Source of the DNA: CAJQQK01 sp965224225
GTDB lineage: Bacteria > Pseudomonadota > Alphaproteobacteria > Rhizobiales > Hyphomicrobiaceae
Assembly: GCA_965224225.1 (NCBI GenBank)
Contig: CBDCZF010000030.1
Span: 1-64,000, forward strand
Reading direction: 5' to 3'
Length of the DNA: 64,000 nt
Shown: piece by piece, positions 26,872 to 36,208 of the stretch
How positions within the stretch are numbered: position 1 is the first letter of the stretch
Layout of the letters: each line of letters starts with the position of its first letter
Translations under genes and position numbers: made by a program
Notes under the pieces: model-generated
Database searches by the model: none
Seen by the model: the letters and a program-made list of their open reading frames with translations, nothing else
Told to the model about the DNA's origin: nothing

Positions 26872-28485
26872 ATGTCGGACATTGCCGGCAAGACATTTGA
26901 TTACATCATAGCCGGAGCTGGGTCGGCCGGATGTGTGCTGGCTAACCGGCTGTCGGAAGATCCGCGCAATCGCGTATTGCTGCTGGAAGCGGGCGGTGCC
27001 GATAGCAATCCCTGGATCCACATACCGGTCGGCTATTTCAAGACGATGCACAACCCGGAGACCGACTGGCAGTACAAGACCGAGCCGGATCCTGGTCTTG
27101 GCGGTCGTGTCCTCGACTGGCCACGCGGCAAGACGCTCGGCGGCTCCTCGTCAATCAACGGGCTCTTGTACATTCGCGGTCACCGCAGCGATTTCGATCA
27201 CTGGCGCCAGCTCGGCAACAAGGGTTGGAGCTATGAGGACGTGCTGCCGTATTTCCGGAAGGCGGAGGACCAGGAGGAGGGCGGCGACGACTATCACGGC
27301 GCCGACGGACCACTGGCCGTCTCCAACATGCGTATCCAGCGCGAGATCTGTGACCGGTTCATCGATGCTGCCGAAGCGATCGGGATTCCGCGGCGGCGCG
27401 ATTTCAACGGCGCCGAACAGGAAGGCGCCGGCTATTTCCAGCTCACGGCGCGCAACGGCCGGCGCTGTTCGACCGCGGTTGGTTATCTGCACCCGGTTCG
27501 TCATCGCAAAAATCTTGCCGTTGCGACCGGCGCTCATGTCCGACGAGTCGTGATCGCAGAAGGCCGGGCCCAGGCCATCGAGATCGAACAGGAGGGCCGC
27601 CGCCAGATCGTTTCGGCGGACCGCGAGATCATCCTGGCGTCGGGTGCCATCGGTTCGCCGCAGATCCTGATGCTTTCAGGGATTGGTCCGGCAGAGCATC
27701 TGCGCGAGCACGGCATCGATGTCCGGCAGGATCTCGGCGGCGTCGGCCGCAATCTGCAAGACCATCTGCAGGTGCGCATGGTGTTGAAGACGACGCGGCC
27801 GATCACGCTCAACGACCAGTTGCGCAATCCGCTGCGTAAGTGGCTGATGGGCGTCGAATACGCGCTCAGGCGAACCGGACCGCTGACCATGGGCGCCAGC
27901 CAGGCGTGTGCGTTCGTACGCTCGCGGCCCGAGCTCGAGGCACCGGACATCCAGTTCCACGTCCAGCCGCTTTCAGCCGACAAGCCCGGTGAAGGCACGC
28001 ACAAGTTTTCCGCATTCACGAGTTCCACCTGCCAGCTCCGCCCGGAAAGCCGCGGCCATATCGAGCTCAAGTCGGCCGATATGCATGTTTATCCGGCAAT
28101 TCACCCAAACTACCTGGCGACTGAACTGGACCGCTGGACGACGGTCGAAGGAATCAAGATCTCACGCCGCATCATGGCGGCGCCACCGATGGCGCCACTG
28201 ATCAAGAAAGAGGTTCTGCCCGGCGCCGATGTGCAATCCGATGACGAACTGCTGGCTGCTGCTCGTGAGATCAGCCAGACTATCTATCACCCGGTCGGTA
28301 CCTGCAAGATGGGCAGCGATGAGGCGGCCGTAGTCGATGACGAACTGCGCGTGCATGGCGTCGCCGGCCTCAGGGTGGTCGATGCCTCGATCATGCCGAC
28401 GATCACTAGCGGCAATACGAACGCGCCGACCATCATGATCGCCGAAAAGGCAAGCGACATGATCCTGGCCGCGCGCTTCAGCTGA
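26872..28485 (+). CDS. GMC family FAD-dependent oxidoreductase (choline dehydrogenase-like)
   Basis: A 537-residue flavoprotein. The FAD-binding GxGxxG is in DYIIAGAGSAGCVLANRLSE near residues 10-30, with LLLEAGG after it. GMC signatures are RGKTLGGSSSINGLLYIRGH near 85 and GAIGSPQILMLSGIGP near 258; the active-site histidine pair lies in IYHPVGTCKMG and the C-terminal ITSGNTNAPTIMIAEKAS. It oxidises an alcohol to an aldehyde. ATG 26872 follows GAAAGGGCGG; the longer frame from 26758 would start inside the hairpins. The substrate is unknown, but choline-type dehydrogenases are the closest family. Confidence 0.88.
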   Translation: MSDIAGKTFDYIIAGAGSAGCVLANRLSEDPRNRVLLLEAGGADSNPWIHIPVGYFKTMHNPETDWQYKTEPDPGLGGRVLDWPRGKTLGGSSSINGLLYIRGHRSDFDHWRQLGNKGWSYEDVLPYFRKAEDQEEGGDDYHGADGPLAVSNMRIQREICDRFIDAAEAIGIPRRRDFNGAEQEGAGYFQLTARNGRRCSTAVGYLHPVRHRKNLAVATGAHVRRVVIAEGRAQAIEIEQEGRRQIVSADREIILASGAIGSPQILMLSGIGPAEHLREHGIDVRQDLGGVGRNLQDHLQVRMVLKTTRPITLNDQLRNPLRKWLMGVEYALRRTGPLTMGASQACAFVRSRPELEAPDIQFHVQPLSADKPGEGTHKFSAFTSSTCQLRPESRGHIELKSADMHVYPAIHPNYLATELDRWTTVEGIKISRRIMAAPPMAPLIKKEVLPGADVQSDDELLAAAREISQTIYHPVGTCKMGSDEAAVVDDELRVHGVAGLRVVDASIMPTITSGNTNAPTIMIAEKASDMILAARFS

Positions 28486-28923
28486 GTTCATTTGCCGGGG
28501 GCTAATATAAGTCATGGCAGCTACCATCGGTCACTTTCAATCCGGCGCAGATAACCTTTAGCCTGTTGACAATTGGCTTGCGACAGCTGAATTGGTCGCG
28601 GCGTCGTGTGGATTTTCGCCTGTTCGGCGTTTGCTTCACGGCCCTATGCCCCTCACCCTAACCCTCTCCCCGTGAAGTACGGGGAGAGGGAACATGGTCC
28701 GTCATGTTGTCAACGGCGGTGCCAAATGGCACGGCCTGATACCCTCTCCCCGTACTTCACGGGGAGAGGGTTAGGGTGAGGGGCATAGGGCCGTGAAGCA
28801 GGCTTCTGCCGTGCAATTGTCCACGTCTCCAGGCGATGATCCGCTCTGCGCTATGAGCTGTGCACCGGCGGAATAGCGCTGCAATCGACGCCGGCTAGGC
28901 AGGTAACGGAGCAGAATGATCCG
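28486..28923. other. 438-base gap between GMC gene and purH containing a large inverted repeat
   Basis: No gene is visible. Most of the middle is the 59-bp inverted repeat at 28632-28800. The remaining 123 bases before purH should hold its promoter; I recognise no purine riboswitch or PurR box. Confidence 0.4.
28632..28800. repeat. palindromic element with perfect 59-bp inverted arms
   Basis: The arm at 28632-28690 is the exact reverse complement of 28742-28800, with a 51-base centre. Each arm also contains its own palindrome, CCCTCTCCCCGT and ACGGGGAGAGGG around GAAGT. The CCCCTCACCCTAACCCTCTC core is common in alphaproteobacterial intergenic repeats. No coding capacity, so if mobile it would depend on another transposase. 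Confidence 0.85.
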
Positions 28924-30513
28924 ATGAATGAACCAGGCAAAATCTCACGCGCCCTGATATCGGTCTCGAATAAGTCGGGTCTCACTGACTTTGCGGCCGA
29001 TCTGGCTGAGCGCGGTATCGAGATCCTGTCGACTGGCGGAACGGCTGCAGCGCTCAAGGAAGCCGGTATCGAGGTCGTCGATGTCGGGGACTACACTGGT
29101 TTTCCCGAAATGATGGGCGGGCGCCTCAAGACGCTGCATCCCAAGGTGCACGGCGGCCTGCTGCAGGTGCGCGGCAACGCCGACCATGAAACTGCAGCGA
29201 GCGCCCACGATATCCCGCCGATCGACCTGGTTGTCGTCAATCTCTATCCCTTCGAGCAAACCGTCGCGCGCGATGCCGATTTTGCTGAGTGCATCGAGAA
29301 CATCGACATCGGCGGGCCGGCCATGATCCGGGCTGCAGCCAAGAACCACGATGCAGTGACCGTGATCGTCGATCCCAAAGACTATGACGCCGTGCTTGCC
29401 GACATGGAGCAGTACGGTGGCACGGTTTCCGGTGAACTGCGCCGCTCGCTTGCGGCCAAAGCGTATGCGCGCACCGCGCACTACGATGCTGCGATTTCCG
29501 CCTGGTTCGCTGAACAAACGGGTCAGGAAGCACCGGACTATCGGGCCTTTGCCGGCAAGCTCGGGGAGGCACTGCGCTATGGCGAGAACCCGCATCAGAC
29601 AGCTGCGTTCTATCGCACCGAGGACGTGCGGCCGGGGGTTGCCACCGCCCACCAGCTGCAGGGCAAGGCGCTCTCCTACAACAACCTCAATGATACAGAC
29701 GCCGCGCTCGAATTGATCGCGGAGTTCGATCCCGCGGGCGGTGCGGCAGTTGCCATCATCAAACATGCCAACCCATGCGGCGTTGCGGTGGCTGCAACAT
29801 TGCGCGAGGCCTACGAGCTTGCGTTGCGTTCGGATCCCGTGAGCGCATTCGGCGGCATCATTGCGCTCAACGGGCGCATAGATGCGGACGCTGCCGAGGA
29901 AATCACCAAGATCTTCACCGAGGTCGTCGTCGCACCGGCTGCCAGTGACGATGCCCGCCTGATCTTCGAGGCCAAGAAGAACCTGCGCCTGCTGATCACA
30001 GGGGAGCTTGCAAATCCGAGGGCGCCGGGTCGCGTCGTCAAGTCGGTTGCCGGCGGCCTGCTCGTGCAATCACGTGACAACGCTGTCGTTGACGATCTCG
30101 ACTTGCAAGTGGTTACCAAGCGCCAGCCGACGCCTGCGGAACTCGCCGACCTGAAATTCGCGTTCCGTGTTGCCAAACACGTCAAGTCGAACGCCATCGT
30201 CTACGTCAAGGATGGCGCGACCGTCGGGATCGGTGCGGGGCAGATGAGCCGCCTCGATTCTTCGCGCATCGCGGCGCGCAAGGCAGCCGATGCGGCCGAG
30301 ACCGCAGGGCTTGCCCAATCACTGGCGGTTGGTTCGGTAGTTGCCTCCGATGCCTTCTTTCCGTTCGCAGACGGACTGCTCGCGGCCGCCGAGGCCGGTG
30401 CGACGGCGGTGATCCAGCCCGGCGGCTCGATGCGCGATGAGGAGGTCATTGCAGCCGCTGACGAAAAGGGCCTGGCGATGGTCTTGACCGGCGTGCGGCA
30501 TTTCAGACATTGA
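28924..30513 (+). CDS. purH: bifunctional AICAR formyltransferase / IMP cyclohydrolase
   Basis: A 529-residue full-length PurH. The N-terminal MGS-like cyclohydrolase domain starts KISRALISVSNKSGLTDFAADL and contains STGGTAAALKEAG. The C-terminal AICAR transformylase domain has the catalytic Lys-His in KHANPCGVA near residues 280-281, and KSNAIVYVKDGATVGIGAGQMSR. It carries out the last two steps of de novo purine synthesis in the cytoplasm. It stands alone here. Confidence 0.97.
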   Translation: MNEPGKISRALISVSNKSGLTDFAADLAERGIEILSTGGTAAALKEAGIEVVDVGDYTGFPEMMGGRLKTLHPKVHGGLLQVRGNADHETAASAHDIPPIDLVVVNLYPFEQTVARDADFAECIENIDIGGPAMIRAAAKNHDAVTVIVDPKDYDAVLADMEQYGGTVSGELRRSLAAKAYARTAHYDAAISAWFAEQTGQEAPDYRAFAGKLGEALRYGENPHQTAAFYRTEDVRPGVATAHQLQGKALSYNNLNDTDAALELIAEFDPAGGAAVAIIKHANPCGVAVAATLREAYELALRSDPVSAFGGIIALNGRIDADAAEEITKIFTEVVVAPAASDDARLIFEAKKNLRLLITGELANPRAPGRVVKSVAGGLLVQSRDNAVVDDLDLQVVTKRQPTPAELADLKFAFRVAKHVKSNAIVYVKDGATVGIGAGQMSRLDSSRIAARKAADAAETAGLAQSLAVGSVVASDAFFPFADGLLAAAEAGATAVIQPGGSMRDEEVIAAADEKGLAMVLTGVRHFRH

Positions 30514-30588
30514 TGCGCTTCCGTCACAGAAACGATCGAATCGGCTTGCCGGATAGCGGGCGATCGATCGCTGTACGGGGGTTGTGCC

Positions 30589-31119
30589 ATGGCTGGCAAC
30601 GGCGATGCTTCGGCAAACATTGAGAACATCAAACTGCGCCCTGCGTCCGATGATGATTGGGCAACCATCCGTGCCTGGCTGCGCAGGCCCGATATCGAGC
30701 AGTGGCTTGGCCCTGCATCCGCCAGCGAGGCGGAAGTGATCACCGTGCTCGGCACCGATCACGCACTCGCCTGGATGATCGAATGGCAGGGTGTACCGGT
30801 CGGCTATGCCCATGCAATCGACGCCACGATCTGGGGGGAAAACCTGCCCGAAGACCTGGCGGCGGGAACCTGGGACGTTGACATCTTCATCGCCGAACCC
30901 AAGGCGCGCGGCCGCGGCATCGGCCCGCTGGCACTCGCCGAAATCCGCAGCGAGGTCTTTTCAACGACGCTAGCCACAGCGATCTGCGTGTTCGTGTCGG
31001 TCGCCAACGAACAAGCGGTGCGCGCTTACGAACGGGCCGGCTTCGAATGGAAGCGGATCTGGCAGGATCCGATGCACGGGCCGACCTGGCTACTGGTGTC
31101 GGAGCGGCCTGCTCTGTGA
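30589..31119 (+). CDS. GNAT family N-acetyltransferase (aminoglycoside 6'-N-acetyltransferase-like)
   Basis: A 176-residue acetyltransferase. It begins with IKLRPASDDDWATIRAWLRRPDIEQWL and has WDVDIFIAEPKARGRGIGPLALAEI, including the acetyl-CoA loop RGRGIG near residue 107. NEQAVRAYERAGFEWKR is the typical C-terminal motif. The fold resembles AAC(6')-type enzymes, but many relatives act on metabolites, so no resistance should be inferred. It follows purH by 75 bases. Confidence 0.78.
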   Translation: MAGNGDASANIENIKLRPASDDDWATIRAWLRRPDIEQWLGPASASEAEVITVLGTDHALAWMIEWQGVPVGYAHAIDATIWGENLPEDLAAGTWDVDIFIAEPKARGRGIGPLALAEIRSEVFSTTLATAICVFVSVANEQAVRAYERAGFEWKRIWQDPMHGPTWLLVSERPAL

Positions 31120-31263
31120 TGTGGGCGAGTTGGTCGCTCGATCGGACCGGGCTTGTTCTTGGTGCACGAGACAAAAGCACCCGGCTCTCCATCATGAACG
31201 GGGCACTTTCGAATCGCAAACTATGGTCGGTCTATCACCTTGCAACCATTCCGGCGGCCCGGG

Positions 31264-32775
31264 TCATCCCTCGTGGACGTCGTAGGATGCGTTTGGGACT
31301 ACCGCGCGGACCTTGGCGCGCAGTTTGCCGTCGGAATATAGCTTTTGGTCGTGTCGCATGGTTAGGACGGAAAGGCCGGCGCGGGCCTTGCGTTTGAATT
31401 CTTCGAAGGTGCGGACCCTGGCGGCCGCTTTCAGCATGAATGAGGGACGCATATAGAAGGCCTTGTAGCACTTCACCAACATGTGGCGGAGTTCTTCTCG
31501 CGTGAAGTTTTCCTCCCAGACGGGGAGTTCGAAACCCGGTTGCGGGTCGGTGGCAAATTCGCGCCAGACGTCCGACTTGATGATGCCCGTCTCAAGGCCA
31601 CGCTGATAAATCTCTGTTCCAGGATACGGGCAAAAGATCGTGAAGTGGGCGTAGTTCGGTTTCAAACTGCGGGCGAGATCCATAGTGTCATCGATGTCGC
31701 TCGCCGTTTCGGTCTGCTGGCCGATCATGAAATAACCGAGGGTTTCCATACCAACCGCACGTGTTGCAGAAAAAGCCGCTTTGACCTTTTCGACGTTGGT
31801 GTTCTTGCGGATCTCACGCATCATCCGGTCATTGCCGACCTCGACGCCGTAATGAATGCGGTCGCAGCCCGCTTCCTTCATGTGCTTGAGAAGGTCTTTA
31901 TTGACAGTGTTGACGTGGGCCCGAACGTCCCAGGTGAACTTCAGGCCGCGGGATATGATTTCGTCGCAGAGCTGGTGGACGCGATCTTTTCTAACCGTGA
32001 AGGTATCGTCGTAAATAAATGCCTCATCAACCCCCATTGCCAGGCACTGCTCCATTTCGTCGGCAATGTGGCCGGCTGTTCGCCAACGGAAGCCGGAAAT
32101 GACAGGAGAAAACGGTCGGTCGCAAAACGTACAGCGAAACGGGCAGCCGCGGCTAGTGAACATTGTCGTGATATTATTGCGCCGCCCGAGCAGGGAGCGA
32201 TAATGCGTGGTCGGCAGCTTGTGGCGAGCCGGGAACCCCAGAACGTCGAGGTCGTTGGTGCTGGGTGCAATGCCGTTATTGTGGATCTTGCCGGCCGCAT
32301 CCTTATAAACCAAGCCCGGTATGTCCGGCCAAGAGCTGGGATCATTCAACTTGGCGAGGAATTGCAGGAAAGCGATTTCGCCCTCGCCCTGCATAAGGAA
32401 ATCAACTTCGGATTTGCTGATTGTCTCTTCAGGAAATAAATGGGTGTGCGGTCCGCCAAGAATGATCTTGGCTTTCGGGTTTGCCCGCCGCACTTCGCGG
32501 CAGGCCATCATGACGTCGATCAGCGTAAAGGTCATCGCCGTCAGGCCGCAGACGTCGAACTCTCTACTGGCAAGTTCCTGGCCGAGTTCATCGTAGCTCA
32601 TCTCCAACGGCTGACAATCGATGATGTCGACCTGATGGTCGCTGTTTTCTTCAATGTAGCCGGCGAGGTAAAGCAGACCCAGAGGCGGATTGTAGCCGCG
32701 GTGTTTTTCAACAATGGCCGGGTTCTTGCCAATCAGCTCGTGAAAGCGGGGCGGATTGATCAAAAGGACTTTCAT
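31264..32775 (-). CDS. B12-binding-type radical SAM protein
   Basis: A 503-residue protein. Residues 1-150 form a cobalamin-binding-like Rossmann domain (MKVLLINPPR, GYNPPLGLLYLAGYI, LGGPHTHLFPEE). The radical SAM cluster CxxxCxxC is at Cys211, Cys215 and Cys218 (RGCPFRCTFC), followed by the TIM-barrel and ELP3/MiaB-type sequence. Family members methylate unactivated carbons or modify hopanoids, lipids and natural products. Its start codon directly follows the stop codon of the membrane-protein gene, so with the methyltransferase it is in one operon. Product unknown. Confidence 0.8.
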   Translation of the reverse strand: MKVLLINPPRFHELIGKNPAIVEKHRGYNPPLGLLYLAGYIEENSDHQVDIIDCQPLEMSYDELGQELASREFDVCGLTAMTFTLIDVMMACREVRRANPKAKIILGGPHTHLFPEETISKSEVDFLMQGEGEIAFLQFLAKLNDPSSWPDIPGLVYKDAAGKIHNNGIAPSTNDLDVLGFPARHKLPTTHYRSLLGRRNNITTMFTSRGCPFRCTFCDRPFSPVISGFRWRTAGHIADEMEQCLAMGVDEAFIYDDTFTVRKDRVHQLCDEIISRGLKFTWDVRAHVNTVNKDLLKHMKEAGCDRIHYGVEVGNDRMMREIRKNTNVEKVKAAFSATRAVGMETLGYFMIGQQTETASDIDDTMDLARSLKPNYAHFTIFCPYPGTEIYQRGLETGIIKSDVWREFATDPQPGFELPVWEENFTREELRHMLVKCYKAFYMRPSFMLKAAARVRTFEEFKRKARAGLSVLTMRHDQKLYSDGKLRAKVRAVVPNASYDVHEG

Positions 32776-34437
32776 CTACTTCTCCTGAACGTTGATTGCC
32801 GGAGCCGAACGCCGGTAAACTCGCAACAACTCACGCTGCGGGGACACAAATACCAGTTCATAGTTGGCCGCCAACCGGGCCCGCAAAACGCTGTTCGGCG
32901 GGCTGGCGGCGCCATCGAAGAATTTTCGCTCTCCCCAGACTAGCACATAGTCGATTGTACGGCCCGTGGCCATCGTGAACTGCTCCGGATCGACATGGTG
33001 AGGCCTGCGCATATCGGGCAGGACGTTTGCGACGTGCACGAACGGATTGCGTTCGCGCCTGTAGGTGATCGGGAAGAAGCCGGTTGTCGCCTGTAGGTTG
33101 GTAAGGTTGACAATGGGTTTTTCGAGGGTGAGGCGGTTGGCGGCGACAAAAAAGATGTTCATGCCGGCCATCGGCTTGCTGTCCAACTCGTTGGCCATCG
33201 CGAGGGGCAGGACGCTTGAATTCGGCGCTATTACCGTAGATCCTTCTAGGAATTCCTGTTGCAGGTCGATGATCCGTGCGAATGCTTCGGGGCGCACGGC
33301 TACGTGTACCAGCCCAGCTGCGAAAACGGATAGAGCCACGATCAGGCCGGCTATTCGACGTTCGCGCAAGGCGAGTTGGGCCGTCAGCCAACCAAGCCAA
33401 AGTATGATGATGACGTAGACGAACGGCAATATCCGCAGGGGCAGCCAGCGGACAACCAGGGCATTGGGCAGAAACAGGAATATCAGGATAAATATCAGCG
33501 TTATGGCGGACCATTCCGCTAGGAGTGCGCGTCGTGGTCCGAGGCGGAAGATTACGTAAACAAGCGCGTAATTGAGGCCGAGCACGAGAGGTAATGCGAC
33601 AAAGGCTTCGCTGCGCTCGAATGGAATATTGAACCAGGGGCCGAGTATCAGTTGCAGGAACCGCAGCAGGTCAGGCCAGGTGATTTCAAACGGAGCGAGT
33701 TGAAAGGCTTGAAATTCACGCGGCTGCAGCAAGTGCCAGGCTGCCAGGGCGGCTGCAGGAAGAAAGGCGCAACCCGGTAGTACGGCTCGGCGCAAAAATG
33801 TTCGCCACGGCGCGTTACTGCCGGCCAGCCCGATCAGTGTTGCGACCGCCACCGTCAGCGCGAACATTACGAAGCCGGACAGGTGGCAAATATAGAGTGC
33901 CGCGGCAGCCAGGAAGTAAATCGCGAAGCTGCTAGGCCCCGTTCGATCCCGAAGGCGCAACCAGAGGCCCAGGGCAAACACAAACCCGACGAGACTTGCG
34001 CAAGCATTGTAGAAGCCGAGAAACAGTATGGCATTGAAACCGGCGGGAGGCCCGAGGAGTGCCCAGGTGCGGGCTTTGGGGCCTATGGCCATCAAAGCGT
34101 ATCGCAGTCCGAAGCCGATCCCGGCAAGATAACACGTTACGAACAGCTTTTCGGCGGTGTAGGGGCCGACGATCGGAATGAAGAGGGAATTGATCAGATA
34201 AATTGCAAGGTTTGGAGGGGCGTTCCATGTGATTTCAAAGAACTCGGAAAAAATCGGCGCGGCCGGATCGTTGAAGTTCAGAAAAATGAACGTGTTTGCA
34301 AGATGTGACGGACCGTCGAGACTGGGAAAGAACGGCACCAGCCAAACCGGCGCGGCAAATATCATTATGGCGGCAGATAAACAGACGATCTCTCGGCGCT
34401 CGACCGCGGCCGCAAGCCGCACGATCCGTTCAGACAC
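32776..34437 (-). CDS. large polytopic membrane protein, possibly a glycosyltransferase
   Basis: A protein of about 553 residues with roughly ten hydrophobic segments in the first 400 residues and a soluble C-terminal part. FFPSLDGPSHLANTFIFLNF near residue 40 has the acidic first-loop layout of GT-C type transferases (a DGPxH motif), which use polyprenyl-linked sugars, but I find no firm family match. I place the start at GTG 34437, overlapping the methyltransferase stop by 8 bases; the frame extends to 34482 inside that gene. It is translationally linked to both neighbours. Confidence 0.55.
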   Translation of the reverse strand: MSERIVRLAAAVERREIVCLSAAIMIFAAPVWLVPFFPSLDGPSHLANTFIFLNFNDPAAPIFSEFFEITWNAPPNLAIYLINSLFIPIVGPYTAEKLFVTCYLAGIGFGLRYALMAIGPKARTWALLGPPAGFNAILFLGFYNACASLVGFVFALGLWLRLRDRTGPSSFAIYFLAAAALYICHLSGFVMFALTVAVATLIGLAGSNAPWRTFLRRAVLPGCAFLPAAALAAWHLLQPREFQAFQLAPFEITWPDLLRFLQLILGPWFNIPFERSEAFVALPLVLGLNYALVYVIFRLGPRRALLAEWSAITLIFILIFLFLPNALVVRWLPLRILPFVYVIIILWLGWLTAQLALRERRIAGLIVALSVFAAGLVHVAVRPEAFARIIDLQQEFLEGSTVIAPNSSVLPLAMANELDSKPMAGMNIFFVAANRLTLEKPIVNLTNLQATTGFFPITYRRERNPFVHVANVLPDMRRPHHVDPEQFTMATGRTIDYVLVWGERKFFDGAASPPNSVLRARLAANYELVFVSPQRELLRVYRRSAPAINVQEK

Positions 34438-35107
34438 GGCGCGCAACCAGCAGCTGATTGGCCATGATGAGGCGCAGGCCAAGTGGTCCGAGCCATTTCT
34501 CCAACGAGCGCTCGGCAGGAAAGCCGATGGGTGAAAACATGAATTTGCCTGCTTCCAATACCTGCAGCCCGGCCTCCTCGGCGTAGGAGCGAAGTTTTGC
34601 CAAATTCAAGGTTTCGTTGTGCTGATCGTCCTGAAGCAAACCGATCCTGGTGGCGATGCTTTCCATGTGAGGGACGGGGGTCGTGACGACGACGATGCCG
34701 TCAGCGTTCAACAGGCGGCGGCACTCGGCAAGAAATCGCCGCGGGCTTTCAACGTGTTCGATAACGGCCGTGGCAACAACTAGGTCGAACTGTTCATCAT
34801 CGATCGGCACCTGCAAGACGTCTGCGCAAATGTACTCGCAACCGTCCGAAGAATCAGCACAGGCGAGCAGCTCGGCATTGTATTCGACGCCCACTGCGCG
34901 TTGCGGCTCGAACAGGCGCTTGAGTTCGGCAAGCATCAAGCCATCGGCGGTCCCGAGATCGAGGATGAAGCGCGGAGCTCGCCCCAGGTGTCTGAGAGCT
35001 GCGTCGTGTACTTCGCTCGTGCGTCGGGCAAGCCTGTAGCGATGCGTGCGCCGTGTACGCCTGTGGCGATGATAATCGGGATCCAAAACACCGACAGGCA
35101 GAGGCAT
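34430..35107 (-). CDS. class I SAM-dependent methyltransferase
   Basis: A 225-residue protein with FILDLGTADGLMLAELKRLF (motif I) near residue 50, the acidic strand end AVGVEYNAE, FDLVVATAVIEHVESPRRFLAECRRLL and DGIVVVTTPVPH. This is a Methyltransf_11-type enzyme. The substrate is unknown; its operon with a membrane protein and a radical SAM enzyme suggests lipid or glycan modification. ATG 35107 is preferred to the TTG one codon earlier. Confidence 0.8.
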   Translation of the reverse strand: MPLPVGVLDPDYHRHRRTRRTHRYRLARRTSEVHDAALRHLGRAPRFILDLGTADGLMLAELKRLFEPQRAVGVEYNAELLACADSSDGCEYICADVLQVPIDDEQFDLVVATAVIEHVESPRRFLAECRRLLNADGIVVVTTPVPHMESIATRIGLLQDDQHNETLNLAKLRSYAEEAGLQVLEAGKFMFSPIGFPAERSLEKWLGPLGLRLIMANQLLVARRV

Positions 35108-35329
35108 CAACCTGGATCTCCAAATAGTTGGTCAGCAAAGCAACTGATCAATTGCCACAGCGCTTGCGCGCATCGTAATGTGATGAGACTGCCGGTATCC
35201 GTCACCATCGGAGCAGATGTCGGCCGGTACGTGTCGACAATTTTAAGCTAGCGATCGAAAGAGCAAGTGTCCACATTTTCGAATTCCGGTAAGGCTTCAG
35301 CTCAGCTCAGTGCGGACGCGGAAATTTAA

Positions 35330-36202
35330 ATGATTGATCCCGATTCGCCTGCCGCGGTCACGGTGCTTGTTCCAGCATACAATGAAGAAAACGCGATCGC
35401 ACCGACGATCGATGCCATTCGTGCCGCGATGGACCGAAGCCGCTGGCGTTATGAAATCATCGTCATTGACGATGGCTCGACTGATCGAACGGCTGAGCGC
35501 GTTGGCGGGGAGAAGGTCAGGCTTGTGCGCCATCCAACGAACCGCGGTTATGGTGCCGCGCTCAAGACGGGCCTGCGTCGAGCGCAATACCCGCTTGTGG
35601 CCATTACGGATGCGGATGGGACCTATCCGAACGAGGATCTGCCTCTGCTGCTCGAGGCGCTGGACGATGCCGACATGATTGTCGGCGAGAGAAGCGCCGG
35701 AGGGGATGCCAATGATTCGCCTCTGCGGCGCTTTGCCAAGCGGTTGCTCGGTCGCCTGGCTTCTTTCATGGTCGACTACAACATTCCCGACCTCAATTCC
35801 GGCTTTCGCATCTTTCGGCGCGACATCGCGCTGGAGTTCATGCGGCTCTACCCGTCCGGCTTCTCGTTCACGAGCACGATCACGCTCGCCATGATCACGA
35901 ACGACTATATCGTCAGATATCATCCGATCCGGTATTTCAGGCGGGAGGGTACATCCAAGATCCGGCCGGTGCGTGACACCTACAACTTCATCTTGCTGAT
36001 TATTTTCACGATCATGTATTTCCGGCCGCTCAAAGTGTTCTTGCCGGTAAGTTTTGTGCTCTTGGCGGCCGGCTTGGTGCGGGCCGTTTACAATACCGTC
36101 TACTATCAGAACCTCACGACGGCGGACCTGTTGCTGATCGAGACGGGTGTGATTCTCGGGGCTTTGGGCCTGCTGGCCGACCTAATCGACAAGCGGCGGT
36201 GA
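35330..36202 (+). CDS. glycosyltransferase family 2 (polyprenyl-phosphate sugar transferase-like)
   Basis: A 290-residue protein. The GT-A nucleotide-sugar site is VTVLVPAYNEENAIAPTIDAI near residues 8-28, the strand IIVIDDGSTDRT carries the first aspartates, and the DxD-type ITDADGTYP is near 90. Two C-terminal hydrophobic stretches (YNFILLIIFTIMYFRPLKVF and ADLLLIETGVILGALGLLADL) anchor it. It resembles dolichyl-phosphate mannose synthase and ArnC-type enzymes, loading a sugar onto undecaprenyl phosphate. It is 6 bases from the next gene. Confidence 0.82.
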   Translation: MIDPDSPAAVTVLVPAYNEENAIAPTIDAIRAAMDRSRWRYEIIVIDDGSTDRTAERVGGEKVRLVRHPTNRGYGAALKTGLRRAQYPLVAITDADGTYPNEDLPLLLEALDDADMIVGERSAGGDANDSPLRRFAKRLLGRLASFMVDYNIPDLNSGFRIFRRDIALEFMRLYPSGFSFTSTITLAMITNDYIVRYHPIRYFRREGTSKIRPVRDTYNFILLIIFTIMYFRPLKVFLPVSFVLLAAGLVRAVYNTVYYQNLTTADLLLIETGVILGALGLLADLIDKRR

Positions 36203-36208
36203 GCGGTC

